The notes under the pieces were generated by a model. The model was not told where the DNA came from. It searched no databases and saw only the letters and a list, made by a program, of their open reading frames with translations. From Streptomyces griseus subsp. griseus (GTDB taxonomy: Bacteria; Actinomycetota; Actinomycetes; Streptomycetales; Streptomycetaceae), in NCBI RefSeq assembly GCF_003610995.1, contig NZ_CP032543.1, positions 4,836,001 to 4,900,000 on the forward strand: a stretch of 64,000 bases of DNA, given 5' to 3'. A program made the position numbers and the translations under genes. Positions 1-8,975 of the stretch are shown piece after piece. How positions within the stretch are numbered: the first letter of the stretch is position 1; each line of letters opens with the position of its first letter.

Positions 1-2
1 CC

Positions 3-2279
3 GACGCCAACGGCCACGTCACCGCGTACGGCTACGACGCGGTGCACCGCCTCACTTCGGTCACCGACCCACTGGAACGGAAGACGACCTACGCATACGA
101 CGCGGAGGGCAACGTCACCGGGAAGACCACGCCCCGCGGCACCACCGGCTACGCGTACGACCCGCGCGGTCTGCTCACCAAGATCGACTACTCGGACGCC
201 ACCCCCGACGCGACCTTCGGCTACGACGACGCCGGGCAGTTGACCGCCCGCGCGAACTCCAAGATCTCCGAGGACTTTGTCTACGACGCGGTCGGCAATC
301 TGACCAAGACGCGTGGCTTCGCCTACACCTACGACGCTGCCGGGCAGATGCTCACCCGCAAGTACTCCGACGGCAACACGATCACGTACACGTACGACGC
401 CGACGGCAACACCGCGACGATGGCGGCCGACGGCAAGACCACCACGTACACCTGGGACCCGGCGGGCAACCTGGTCACGTCGGCCCTGCCCAACACCGAG
501 ACCGAGAACCGCACCTACGACCGGGCGGGCCGGGTCACGGCGGTGACCGCCACCAAGGCGGGCGCCACGGTCACCAAGACGGCGCTGACACTGTCCGCGG
601 CGGGCCTGCCCTCGCGCGTGGAGGTCACCCGGGCCAGCGTCGGCACCGGCGGCTACGACCTCACCTATGACGCGGTCGGCCGGCTCACCTCCGGCTGCGC
701 GCCGCAGCCCTGGGTCACCGGCTGCGCCGCCAGCCGCACCACGTCCTACACCTACGACAAAGTCGGCAACCGGCTGACCTCCACCCTGGGCACCGCCTCG
801 ACCAGCTACACCTATGACGCGGCCGACCAGCTCACCTCGACCACCACCGGCATCGCGACCACAGCCTACGACCACGACGCCGAGGGCAACCGGACCAAGG
901 CCGGCGCCGACACCTACACCTACGACCTGGCCGGACAGATCTCCGCCGCCACCGTCGCAGGCGCCGCCTACACCTACGACCACGACGCGAGCGGCAACCA
1001 GGTCACCACTGCCAAGGACGGCGCGGTCACCAACCGCACCCAGTGGGACCCCAACGCACCCCTGCCCATCCTGGCCACCGAGTACGACAGCGCCTGGGCC
1101 GTCAAGCAGTCCTACCGCTACGACCCCCTCGGCCAGCCCACCGCCACCAAAACGGGCGCCGGGGCGCTCTTCTACTACCACCACGACACCCAGGGCTCCC
1201 CGGTCGACGTTGCCGACAGTACCGGGACCCTCTACCAGCGCTGGGCCTACGACTCGTTCGGCACCCGCGTCCTGAACACCACCACCAGCGGGGCGCCCGC
1301 GAGCACTCCGTCGTACACCGGCGCCCGGTACGAGACCAGCACCGGCAATCTCGACCTGCACGCCCGCCAGTACGACACCGCCACCGGCCGCTTCACGCGG
1401 TCCGACCCGGCCGACAGGGACCTGTCGACGCCGTATGTCTCCGCGTACGCCTACGCCGACAACGTGCCCAGCGTGCTCACCGACCCCAGCGGTCTGACGC
1501 CCGACGACCCGAACAATGACCGAGTCGACAGCCTCGGCGAAGCGCTCGGCATCTTCGGCGACGCCTTCGTGGACGTCGCCAAGTCGCCGTTCGTGTTCCT
1601 CGGGGATTTGGAGGACGCGTTTACAGGTGAGAACGGTGGCGCGGGCGCGTTCATCGACAGGTACCTTCCCGTCCGCCCCGCCTATCGGCTGTACCGGGCC
1701 GAGTACATGCTCCGGCAGCAGGGCTGCGACGCGCTCGCCGACCTGTACGCAGAGACCGCCGACGAACTCGCCCAGCAGCTGGTCCTCACCGGGGTCGGCG
1801 GGCTGACCGGGTGGCGGCGGACCGCGGTGGCCACGGAGCGGGAGCTGCAGTCCGGCGGTTCGTCCTTCCGGCGGCCGCGCAGCGAGATGGACTTCGAGCT
1901 GGAATGGGCGGACCACGCCTATGCCGCGATCCGCGCCGACGCCCAGCTCGACCGGGTGGCGCAGACCGCGGCGTCGCACGGTTATTCTGCGGCCGATATC
2001 AATCAGATCTACAACCACCTGTTCGTCGAATCGCATCAGCTCGACGCGGGAATTCTACGATTCGACGCCAATCCGCGTATCGCCAGGGCCTGGGAACGCC
2101 TCCAGAACGGAAATCCGCATCCCAGCGATTTCGATCTGCTCGCGCATGAACTGTACGAGTCGAACTGGATGCGTCAGCACGGCGACCAGAACTATCGCCG
2201 CGCCCATCAGGCGACCTTGGACGCCGGCCGCACCTGGGACGAACATGCGCCCGCGGCGGACGGTATAGGATTCCGGTGA
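3..2279 (+). CDS. RHS/YD-repeat polymorphic toxin, 3' part (5' end outside window)
   Basis: The reading frame is already open at base 3, so this is the C-terminal ~758 residues of a larger protein. Many YD-type repeats (TYDxxGxL, YDxxGN) run to about nt 1430. They are followed by the RHS-core signature (LDLHARQYDTATGRFTRSDP) and the DPSGL boundary near nt 1480-1500. In this family the core forms a shell around a variable C-terminal toxin, which it releases. The tip here (about 260 residues, nt 1500-2276) has a long helical linker, then a domain with IYNHLF, FDANPRIARAWERL and LLAHELYE motifs. I do not recognise the toxin fold. The last 300 bases are visibly AT-richer than the repeats, as expected for swapped toxin tips. 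The RHS identity is secure; the toxin activity is unknown. Confidence 0.9.
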   Translation, partial: DANGHVTAYGYDAVHRLTSVTDPLERKTTYAYDAEGNVTGKTTPRGTTGYAYDPRGLLTKIDYSDATPDATFGYDDAGQLTARANSKISEDFVYDAVGNLTKTRGFAYTYDAAGQMLTRKYSDGNTITYTYDADGNTATMAADGKTTTYTWDPAGNLVTSALPNTETENRTYDRAGRVTAVTATKAGATVTKTALTLSAAGLPSRVEVTRASVGTGGYDLTYDAVGRLTSGCAPQPWVTGCAASRTTSYTYDKVGNRLTSTLGTASTSYTYDAADQLTSTTTGIATTAYDHDAEGNRTKAGADTYTYDLAGQISAATVAGAAYTYDHDASGNQVTTAKDGAVTNRTQWDPNAPLPILATEYDSAWAVKQSYRYDPLGQPTATKTGAGALFYYHHDTQGSPVDVADSTGTLYQRWAYDSFGTRVLNTTTSGAPASTPSYTGARYETSTGNLDLHARQYDTATGRFTRSDPADRDLSTPYVSAYAYADNVPSVLTDPSGLTPDDPNNDRVDSLGEALGIFGDAFVDVAKSPFVFLGDLEDAFTGENGGAGAFIDRYLPVRPAYRLYRAEYMLRQQGCDALADLYAETADELAQQLVLTGVGGLTGWRRTAVATERELQSGGSSFRRPRSEMDFELEWADHAYAAIRADAQLDRVAQTAASHGYSAADINQIYNHLFVESHQLDAGILRFDANPRIARAWERLQNGNPHPSDFDLLAHELYESNWMRQHGDQNYRRAHQATLDAGRTWDEHAPAADGIGFR

Positions 2280-2304
2280 TCAAACCCCTGGCTCGAGCGA
2301 ACTG

Positions 2305-2622
2305 GTGGAAATCCCCGTGACAGCATCACTGACGTGCAGGAAGACCATTTCTCTCGAAGTGGGATCCGTCTACGCCTGGGAAACTGCAGAAGGTGTCACC
2401 GGGAACATCCTGATCGACCCGGAGGGGTCAGTCGCCCGCCCCTGCACGCTGGAGGGAATAACCCTCGGCGAAATGCTCCTCGACAAAAACGTCGGGAACG
2501 TGGAAAATCCCGGCCTGGACCCGAAGCTCGTCCGTGCTTTCCTGATCGCGGCATCGGCGATCTTCCAGGAAGGGGAGCGGCAGGGGCGACTGCCTGACAA
2601 GATCACGCGTACCTACTGGTAG
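2305..2622 (+). CDS. Small protein, candidate immunity partner of the RHS toxin
   Basis: An ORF of 105 residues begins with GTG 25 bases after the toxin stop; a second in-frame GTG lies four codons in, and neither has a strong Shine-Dalgarno. The protein has no signal peptide or membrane segment. Its N-terminal half looks beta-rich (ISLEVGSVYAWETAEGVTGNILID) and the C-terminal half helical (LVRAFLIAASAIFQEGERQG). I cannot place it in a family. Position directly behind an RHS toxin tip, small size and similarly lowered GC are the usual signature of an immunity gene. That role is inferred from context only. Confidence 0.6.
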   Translation: MEIPVTASLTCRKTISLEVGSVYAWETAEGVTGNILIDPEGSVARPCTLEGITLGEMLLDKNVGNVENPGLDPKLVRAFLIAASAIFQEGERQGRLPDKITRTYW

Positions 2623-2638
2623 GTGCCACGTCACCACC

Positions 2639-2674
2639 CGAGAGGCCGCGCTCTACCCAGAGCCCGGCCTCTCG
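2639..2674 (+). terminator. Hairpin terminator after the toxin-immunity pair
   Basis: Arms at 2639-2654 and 2659-2674 (CGAGAGGCCGCGCTCT / AGAGCCCGGCCTCTCG) pair with a short internal mismatch and a 4-base loop. There is no U-tract, as is common in Streptomyces. It lies 17 bases after the stop of the candidate immunity gene. Confidence 0.65.
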
Positions 2675-2866
2675 GCATTCCACTGGGGGATGTGCTTCAG
2701 CTCATGAGAGCGGCGTGGCGGCCCATGTAGCGGACCCGGCAAACGCCCCCAACCCGCAAGCCACCCACCGACTGCCCAGCGCGAGTATCCAGTCTGCCCT
2801 CGCAACAGAGCCGTGACCTGTAAATGTCACGATGCACAGGACTCGGTGGACGTCCCACCTGCGGAG

Positions 2867-3515
2867 TTACTCCAGCCAGGGGCCCGACGTAGGCAGGGCG
2901 GCGATGCGGCGCTGTCCCTGGACGGACGTCTTCTTCTTCAGCTCGAGGTTTTCGTTCGTAGCAGGCTGCCCGGAGCATGCGGAGGTTGAGGCCGTGATCC
3001 GTCGCGATGGTGAGGTTCGGGTCGCGGGCCACCTCACAGACCCACTGGCGCCGTTGCTCGGCCCGGGCCTTGTTGCCGTGGCCGAAGACGTTGCTCGGTT
3101 GCCCGTAAACAAGTCGGGCCAGTTCCGTCCAGTTCGGCTCACCGGCCCACGCGACCTGATCGTCTACCGGGTGGACGGGAATCAAGTTGTCCTGGTTTTC
3201 CAGCCATTCATGCAGGACCCGGTCGTTGTGAGTGAGGCGCTCATCCGCGGGCGGAGCGAAGGACGGTACACGTACAGGGCCTGTGTGGCTGCGGCCGGTG
3301 TCGGCGAGCCACGCGAGCACGCGGTGACGCCGCTTGAGCCCCAAGCGGTTCTCGGCGGCGAACAATACGTGAGTGCGGCCGTTGGTGGCGAGCATGCTGG
3401 CACGCCGCCAGTTCACCTCGCCGCGAGGAGCCCGGCCCCGGTCTCGGGCGTTGAGCGGGATGCTGGTGCTCGGGTCTGCCAGCCACTGCTCCAGCTCGCG
3501 GTCGTTGTCCGTCTG
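2867..3515 (-). pseudogene. Remnant of an unrecognised gene with NDRxLxxWL repeats, cut by an insertion sequence
   Basis: Reading leftward from 3515, an open frame starts right at the inverted repeat of the adjacent insertion sequence with no start codon, so the 5' part is lost. It encodes two similar blocks: NDRELEQWL...I...VNW and, about 67 residues later, NDRVLHEWL...I...PNW. Near 2950 the frame must shift to reach the sensible tail LELKKKTSVQGQRRIAALP ending at 2867; staying in the first frame gives a low-complexity extension. Two independent lesions indicate a dead gene. The repeats suggest a DNA-binding or mobile-element protein, but I do not recognise the family. Confidence 0.55.
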
Positions 3516-3527
3516 TTACTGATCGTT

Positions 3528-4390
3528 TCAGAATGAGGTTCGTAGGCGTCGCAAGCAGATGATGCTGCAGGCGAGTTGAAGCAGCCCGAGGTGGAGGTCG
3601 GCGCGTATCTCGTAGCGGATGCGGAGGCGTTTGAACTGGCGGAGCCAGGCGAAGGTCCGCTCGACGACCCACCGTGTCTTGCCCAGTCCGGAGCCGTGCG
3701 GGACGCCGCGTCGGGCGATCTTCGGTGTGATGCCGCGGGCTCTGAGGATGCGCCGGTACTTGTCGTAGTCGTAGCCGCGGTCGGCGAACAGCCGACCCGG
3801 CCGGTGCCGAGGCCGCCCTCGGACTCCGCGGATGTGGGGGATCGCGTCCAGCAGGGGCGTCAGCTGGGTGACGTCGTGCCGGTTTCCGCCGGTCAGCGAG
3901 ACGGCGAGAGGGGTGCCGTGCCGGTCGGTGATCAGATGGTGCTTGCTGCCCGGCCGCGCACGGTCGACCGGCGAAGGTCCAGTGTGAGCCCCCCTTTCAG
4001 GGCCCGGACGTGCGAGCCGTCGATCGCGCAGTCGTCCATGTCCAACAGACCCGCCCTGCGCAGCTCGGCCAGAAGAACCTCGTGCAGTCGGGGCCAGACG
4101 CCGGCCTCGGTCCAGTCCTGCAGCCGCCGCCAGGCCGTCACCCCACTGCACCCGGTCCGCTCGGCAGGCACGTCCCTCCAGCTCACATTCTTGCGCAGCA
4201 CGTAAACGATGCCTCGCAGGGCGGCACGATCGTCCGCGGGCAGGCGTCCGGGATACCGATGACGCCGCGGCGGACGGGGTGGCAGCAATGGGGCGACGCG
4301 TTCCCACAGGTCATCAGGCACAAGATCATCCGACACCTGCACCACTCTGCCGCCACCAGACCCGACCGCCAAGCCCCGCGGCGAACTCAT
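3528..4390 (-). CDS. IS5-family DDE transposase made by -1 frameshifting
   Basis: Frame 1 starts at 4390 and encodes the helical N-terminal domain (DDLWERVAPLLPP, RHRYPGRLPADDRAALRGIVYVL) and the first catalytic aspartate block (MDDCAIDGSHVRALKGG). Frame 2 ends at 3528 and supplies the rest: GSKHHLITDRHGTPLA, GGNRHDVTQL, the second aspartate (LFADRGYD) and the glutamate region (RWVVERTFAWLRQFKRLRIRYE). The frames join at the A3G6 run at 3989-3997. A single -1 slip there restores the family consensus. Both halves are full length with no other lesion, so the element may still be active. Confidence 0.85.
3989..3997 (-). promoter_or_regulatory. Programmed -1 frameshift site in the transposase
   Basis: On the minus strand the run AAAGGGGGG, followed by CTC, reads K-G-G in frame 1. 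Slipping back one base continues as A-H-T-G into frame 2. A-rich/G-rich slippery runs at this place are typical of two-frame IS5/IS427 elements. Confidence 0.6.
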
Positions 4391-4400
4391 CCTGGAACGA

Positions 4401-4886
4401 TCAGTTGGAGTCTGAGCGCAGTCCCAAGGCGCTGTGCTGAATCACGCCGGCCGGGGCATCAGCGGAGCGTGACTTTCGACGGGTCAACTCCACCAGCCTC
4501 GATCGGAGCTTCGGCGCTGGTTCGCCAAGCACAATGGCAGTGATCACCAACTCAAGCATGACGCAGTCGTAGGCGTCGTCCGAGCCTCCGTAGCGTTCGC
4601 CATCACGCTCAACCACGACGCTGGCGATTCGCCATCCACCACTATCAACCGGTGCGAAGGTCGCCGCGAAGACTCCGTAACCGGTCCAGCTTCGATGGAA
4701 GAAGACGACCTCACCCTCTGTGAAGACGTCCCACTTCTCGTCCATGTCCTGCGCCCCGTAGCCACGCTGGATTCGCTCCCAGTCCTCATCTGACCAGATC
4801 CGCTGAGGCAGCTCCGACATCGGCCGAGGATCTGATATCGGCTGGACGCGACACATGGACCGAGTTACACGTTTGTCAGCAGGCAT
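4401..4886 (-). CDS. Hypothetical protein with KWDVF...FHRSWTGYG motif
   Basis: Up to 161 residues from ATG 4886; in-frame ATGs at 4856 and 4820 are alternatives and none has a clear Shine-Dalgarno. The core has W-rich motifs (RIWSDEDWERIQ, DEKWDVFTEGEVVFFHRSWTGYGVF) followed by a strand-turn-strand segment (WRIASVVVERDGERYGG) and a hydrophobic helix (LELVITAIVLG). The RSWTG pattern recurs in hypothetical proteins, but I know no function. The stop codon (4401-4403) lies inside the inverted repeat of the insertion sequence, so the last residues may not be native. No membrane segments are seen. An immunity-like role beside a toxin locus is speculative. Confidence 0.6.
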   Translation of the reverse strand: MPADKRVTRSMCRVQPISDPRPMSELPQRIWSDEDWERIQRGYGAQDMDEKWDVFTEGEVVFFHRSWTGYGVFAATFAPVDSGGWRIASVVVERDGERYGGSDDAYDCVMLELVITAIVLGEPAPKLRSRLVELTRRKSRSADAPAGVIQHSALGLRSDSN

Positions 4887-5131
4887 GGAGCGATCTTACG
4901 GACGAGGTCGAGCTTGACAGCAAGCTCCTCGTCACCCTCATTGTGAAACGAGCTGTAAGTAGGGTCCGTACTGCTGTGGTGTGCGTTGCTGCCAATAGGA
5001 CCCCCGCAGCGCAGGAAACTCATCGGTGCGTCAGGCTTTCGGTGCAGAATTCCTCGCATCTCGGAGGGGACGAACCTCCTCACGCAGAATCGAGGGCATG
5101 GGGCGGCAGCGGCAACTGGGATGATCCAGTT

Positions 5132-5899
5132 GTGACTGGTGTGATTACGGCATCGCAGCCGTCCTGGATAGCCCCGTTCACCGGGCTGAGCCAGCGTTCC
5201 TTCGGCAAGCTGGTGACGGTTCTGCGGCGTGAGGGTGCGGACACCGTTGGTAGAGGGCGGCCGTGGAGCCTGCCTCTGGAGGACCGGACGCTGCTGGTCG
5301 CGGCTTACTGGCGAACAAACTTGACGATGCGGCAGCTCGCGCTGCTCTTCGGTGTGTCGAAGTCCGCAGCAGACCGGATCATCGACCATCTCGGGCCGAT
5401 GATCGCGCTCCGGCCACGCAGGTCTTTCGACAAGGGCACCGTACTGATCGTGGACGGGACGCTCGTGCCTACCCGGGACCACACCATCGCCGAGCGGTCC
5501 AAGAACTATCGGTACTCCACCAACCACCAGGTCGTCATTGACGCCGACACCCGCCACGTCGTCCTGGTGGGACGCCCGCTACCCGGCAACCGCAATGACT
5601 GCAGGGCATGGGAGGGGTCAGGGGCCAAGGCTGCCGTTGGCACGACCCTCACCATCGCCGACGGCGGCTATCCGGGCACCGGACTCGTGATGCCTCACCG
5701 GCGCCGCAAGGCCGAGGAGCTGCCCGATTGGAAGGAAGCCCACAACAAATCCCACAAGCAGGTCCGCGCCCGGGTCGAGCACGTCTTCGCCCGCATGAAG
5801 AACTGGAAGATCCTCCGCGACTGCCGCCTCAAAGGCGATGGTGTCCACCACGCCATGCTCGGCATCGCCCGGATGCACAACCTCAACCTCTCCGGCTAG
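5132..5899 (+). CDS. IS5-family transposase (second element, IS112-like)
   Basis: The protein starts at GTG 5132 (VTGVITASQPSWIAPFTGLS), giving about 255 residues; an upstream extension of the frame to 4943 is not family-like. An N-terminal HTH-like region (LTMRQLALLFGVSKSAADRIIDHL) precedes the DDE domain: first Asp in VLIVDGTLVPTRDH, second in TIADGGYPGTG, Glu in RARVEHVFARMKNWKILRDCR. Length and order are normal for the family, so it looks intact. TTTACGGGACAGCCC near 5950-5964 may be its right end. I found no matching left repeat, so the element may be truncated on the 5' side. Confidence 0.85.
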   Translation: MTGVITASQPSWIAPFTGLSQRSFGKLVTVLRREGADTVGRGRPWSLPLEDRTLLVAAYWRTNLTMRQLALLFGVSKSAADRIIDHLGPMIALRPRRSFDKGTVLIVDGTLVPTRDHTIAERSKNYRYSTNHQVVIDADTRHVVLVGRPLPGNRNDCRAWEGSGAKAAVGTTLTIADGGYPGTGLVMPHRRRKAEELPDWKEAHNKSHKQVRARVEHVFARMKNWKILRDCRLKGDGVHHAMLGIARMHNLNLSG

Positions 5900-6078
5900 A
5901 TAAGCGGCCGGATGGATCCCCTCCCGCGTTCCCGTCCGTCAGAGATCATTTACGGGACAGCCCTTAGCAGGAGGTTTGCCAGGTCCGGAGATGGAAGACG
6001 CTTGTCGATCGGACTGTGAAGCAGCACGATGCGTGCGTTAAAGGTCAAGCATCGTTGGTGGACAACCTGTCGGTGCCC

Positions 6079-6645
6079 CTACAGGACGCCAAGATCGACC
6101 GTCACGGGGAATGGTGCGGTGGCCTTCGCGATGCCGGTGAACATCTCGCCGTCCCGGTAGGCCTTGGTGGCGGGGTCGAGGACGTAGGTGTACACGATTG
6201 GGACACCGGTGGCGGCCTGTTCAATGCGCCAGTAGAAGGGGATACCCGCCTTGGCGTACTGGTCCACCTTCACGATCCGGTCCGTGGTTTCCGAGCCGGG
6301 CGACACCACCTCCACGACCAAGAGCACGTGCTCGGGGCGGGTGGGTGTGAGGTCGATGGTCTCCGCCCGATACACGGTGACGTCCGGACGGCGGTTGGTG
6401 AGCGGCACATCCTGCAGGCGGACGTCGAAGTCTGTGTCGGCGTTCCAGTCTGGGCCCGCGGCGGCGTCCAGGGCGTTGGCCAGGATGCGGGCCAGCCGGT
6501 TGTGGCGCTTGGAGGCGCTCGGGCTCACGACGACCATCCCGTCCACGATCTCGATGCCGGCGCACTGCTCCTCCGACCAGGAGTCGTACTGCTCCGCGCT
6601 GATCTGCGTATGCATCCACGCGGGCGCCACCATCTCGGCGGTCAT
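6079..6645 (-). CDS. Uma2 family endonuclease (DUF820)
   Basis: 188 residues with the restriction-endonuclease-like fold of Uma2 proteins. The PD-(D/E)XK residues are visible: Asp88 in NRRPDVTVY, Glu112 in LLVVEVVSPGSETTD, and lysines near 126-132 (RIVKVDQYAKAGIPFYW). An AAGGAGG Shine-Dalgarno sits just upstream of the ATG. These proteins are abundant in Streptomyces and often lie in accessory regions; their cellular substrate is unknown. It is a stand-alone gene bordering the insertion-sequence cluster. Confidence 0.88.
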   Translation of the reverse strand: MTAEMVAPAWMHTQISAEQYDSWSEEQCAGIEIVDGMVVVSPSASKRHNRLARILANALDAAAGPDWNADTDFDVRLQDVPLTNRRPDVTVYRAETIDLTPTRPEHVLLVVEVVSPGSETTDRIVKVDQYAKAGIPFYWRIEQAATGVPIVYTYVLDPATKAYRDGEMFTGIAKATAPFPVTVDLGVL

Positions 6646-6841
6646 GGTCTACCTCCTTCGAGAGGCCTCGGCAGGTCCGGCGCTGCTGGAGTCAGCCTAC
6701 TGTTCCGAGGTGCCCGACTGCCCGACTCGGAAGGGAAGGAGCCGCCCACCACGTCATGGGGCATAAGTGCAATTCGGCCAAGTGAGGCGGGCTCGTCAGC
6801 GTTTCACCGGTCGCGGCAGACGCTGTGAGAGGCTGGGCCGT

Positions 6842-8860
6842 ATGAACCGGCTAGCTGGTGTGACCTCGCCTTATCTGCTTCAGCACGCTGACAATCCGGT
6901 CGACTGGTGGCCGTGGGGACCCGAGGCGTTCGACGAAGCGAAACGGCGCGATGTACCCGTTCTGCTATCCGTTGGATACTCCGCGTGCCACTGGTGCCAC
7001 GTCATGGCCCACGAGTCCTTCGAGGACGAGACCGTGGCGGCCTACCTCAACGAGCGCTTCGTCGCCGTGAAGGTCGACCGGGAGGAGCGGCCCGATGTCG
7101 ACGCCGTGTACATGGAGGCCGTGCAGGCGGCCACCGGGCATGGTGGGTGGCCGATGACCGTTTTTCTCACGCCGGATGCCGAACCCTTCTACTTCGGGAC
7201 CTACTTCCCGCCCGAGCCGCGGCACGGGTCGCCCTCCTTCCAGCAGGTGCTCGAAGGGGTGAGCGCCGCCTGGAGTGACCGGCGTGAGGAGGTGGCCGAG
7301 GTGGCCGGGCGGATCGTGGCTGATCTGGCCGGGCGGTCGTTGGCTCATGGGGGCGACGGGGTGCCGGGGGAGCCGGAGGTCGCGCAGGCGTTGCTCGGGC
7401 TGACCCGGGAGTACGACGGGCAGCACGGCGGGTTCGGGGGTGCGCCCAAGTTCCCGCCGTCCATGGCCGTGGAGTTCCTGCTGCGGCACTACGCCCGTAC
7501 CGGGTCCGAGGGGGCCCTCCAGATGGCCGCCGACACCTGTTCGGCGATGGCCCGGGGCGGGATCTACGACCAGCTCGGCGGCGGGTTCGCCCGGTACTCC
7601 GTGGACCGGGAGTGGGTCGTCCCGCACTTCGAGAAGATGCTGTACGACAACGCGCTGTTGTGCCGGGTCTACGCCCATCTCTGGCGCACCACCGGGTCCG
7701 CCGAGGCCCGTCGCATCGCCCTGGAGACCGCCGACTTCATGGTGCGGGAGCTCCGTACCACCGAGGGCGGCTTCGCCTCCGCGCTCGACGCCGACAGCGA
7801 GGACGCGCAGGGGAAGCACGTCGAGGGCGCCTTCTACGTGTGGACTCCCGCGCAGCTGCGCGCGGTGCTCGGTGAGGAGGACGGGGCCTTCGCCGCCGCC
7901 TACTTCGGGGTGACCGAGGCGGGCACCTTCGAGGAAGGCGCCTCCGTCCTCCAGCTTTCCGGTGAGGGGCGGCCCGTGGACGCCGGGCGCGTCGCCGACG
8001 TACGGGCGCGGCTGCTGGCGGCACGGGAGGAGCGGCCGCGTCCGGGGCGGGACGACAAGGTGGTCGCCGCCTGGAACGGGCTCGCCATCGCCGCCCTCGC
8101 CGAGACCGGCGCCTACTTCGACCGGCCCGACCTGGTGGAGCGCGCCACCGAGGCCGCCGACCTGCTGGTCCGGGTCCACCTGGGCGAGGTCGCCCGGCTG
8201 ACCCGTACCTCCAAGGACGGGCGCGCCGGCACCAACGCCGGGGTGCTGGAGGACTACGGCGACGTGGCCGAGGGGTTCCTCGCCCTGGCCGCGGTGACCG
8301 GGGAGGGCGCTTGGCTGGAGTTCGCCGGGTTCCTGCTCGATGTCGTACTGGAGCAGTTCACCGGTGAGGGCGGGCAGCTCTACGACACCGCCCATGAGGC
8401 CGAGAAGCTGATCCGGCGGCCGCAGGATCCGACCGACAGCGCCACTCCGGCCGGTTGGACCGCTGCGGCGGGGGCTCTGCTCTCGTACGCCGCGTACACC
8501 GGGTCCGAAGCTCACCGGACCGCCGCCGAAGGTGCGCTCGGTGTCGTCAAGGCGCTGGCCCCCCGTGCGCCCCGGTTCATCGGCTGGGGGCTCGCCGTCG
8601 CCGAGGCGCTGCTGGACGGGCCCCGCGAGGTGGCCGTCGCCGGGCCCGTCGGCGGTGAGCTGCACCGTACGGCGCTGCTCGGCCGGGCGCCCGGTGCGGT
8701 CGTCGCGGCGGGCGAGGGGCCGGGGGCGGGGGCCGAGTTCCCGCTGCTGGTGGACCGGCCGCTGGTGGGCGGGGTGCCGACTGCGTACGTCTGCCGGCAT
8801 TTCGTCTGTGACGCGCCGACCACGGATGCGGCCGAGCTGGCGGTGAAGCTGGGCGGCTGA
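6842..8860 (+). CDS. Thioredoxin-domain protein of the DUF255/YyaL (SPATA20) family
   Basis: 672 residues from ATG 6842. The first ~160 residues form a DUF255 thioredoxin-like domain with the signature NPVDWWPW and the redox-type motif CHWC (residues 49-52), followed by [12 protein letters not shown]. The rest is the (alpha/alpha)6 barrel typical of N-acyl-glucosamine-epimerase-like proteins ([33 protein letters not shown]). There is no signal peptide, so it is cytoplasmic. The family is conserved from bacteria to man, without an agreed reaction. It appears to be a single-gene unit ending at the 8878-8910 hairpin. Confidence 0.92.
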   Translation: MNRLAGVTSPYLLQHADNPVDWWPWGPEAFDEAKRRDVPVLLSVGYSACHWCHVMAHESFEDETVAAYLNERFVAVKVDREERPDVDAVYMEAVQAATGHGGWPMTVFLTPDAEPFYFGTYFPPEPRHGSPSFQQVLEGVSAAWSDRREEVAEVAGRIVADLAGRSLAHGGDGVPGEPEVAQALLGLTREYDGQHGGFGGAPKFPPSMAVEFLLRHYARTGSEGALQMAADTCSAMARGGIYDQLGGGFARYSVDREWVVPHFEKMLYDNALLCRVYAHLWRTTGSAEARRIALETADFMVRELRTTEGGFASALDADSEDAQGKHVEGAFYVWTPAQLRAVLGEEDGAFAAAYFGVTEAGTFEEGASVLQLSGEGRPVDAGRVADVRARLLAAREERPRPGRDDKVVAAWNGLAIAALAETGAYFDRPDLVERATEAADLLVRVHLGEVARLTRTSKDGRAGTNAGVLEDYGDVAEGFLALAAVTGEGAWLEFAGFLLDVVLEQFTGEGGQLYDTAHEAEKLIRRPQDPTDSATPAGWTAAAGALLSYAAYTGSEAHRTAAEGALGVVKALAPRAPRFIGWGLAVAEALLDGPREVAVAGPVGGELHRTALLGRAPGAVVAAGEGPGAGAEFPLLVDRPLVGGVPTAYVCRHFVCDAPTTDAAELAVKLGG

Positions 8861-8877
8861 CGCCGCGGAGCGAGGGG

Positions 8878-8910
8878 GAGGGGCCGGCCGTCGTCTGCGA
8901 CCGGCCCCTC
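8878..8910. terminator. Hairpin terminator, convergent genes
   Basis: Perfect 10-bp arms GAGGGGCCGG (8878-8887) and CCGGCCCCTC (8901-8910) with a 13-base loop. It lies between the converging DUF255 gene and hemolysin III gene and could serve both. Confidence 0.7.
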
Positions 8911-8975
8911 GGGACGTTGTTCCTCAGTCGTTCGGCGTGCAGGCGTGGCCGGACCCTTGCCCGTACGCGTACCGC

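Larger units (their letters stand above)
3518..4405 (-). mobile_element. IS5-family (IS427-like) insertion sequence
   Basis: The element is about 888 bp, bounded by imperfect 20-bp inverted repeats. The left end reads ACTGATCGTTTCAGAATGAG (3518-3537); the right end (4386-4405) on the other strand reads ACTGATCGTTCCAGGATGAG, with 2 mismatches. It carries one transposase in two overlapping frames. I see no convincing target duplication. It interrupts the pseudogene to its left and ends inside the stop codon of the gene to its right. Confidence 0.85.

Noticed and set aside
4943..5131. N-terminal extension of the second IS5 transposase
   Set aside because: The extra residues are not family-like and the true domain starts at VTGVITASQPSW.
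6965..8800. A 611-codon open frame antisense to the DUF255 gene
   Set aside because: Composition is Pro/Gly/Arg/Val-rich without domain motifs; it is a high-GC shadow of the real gene.
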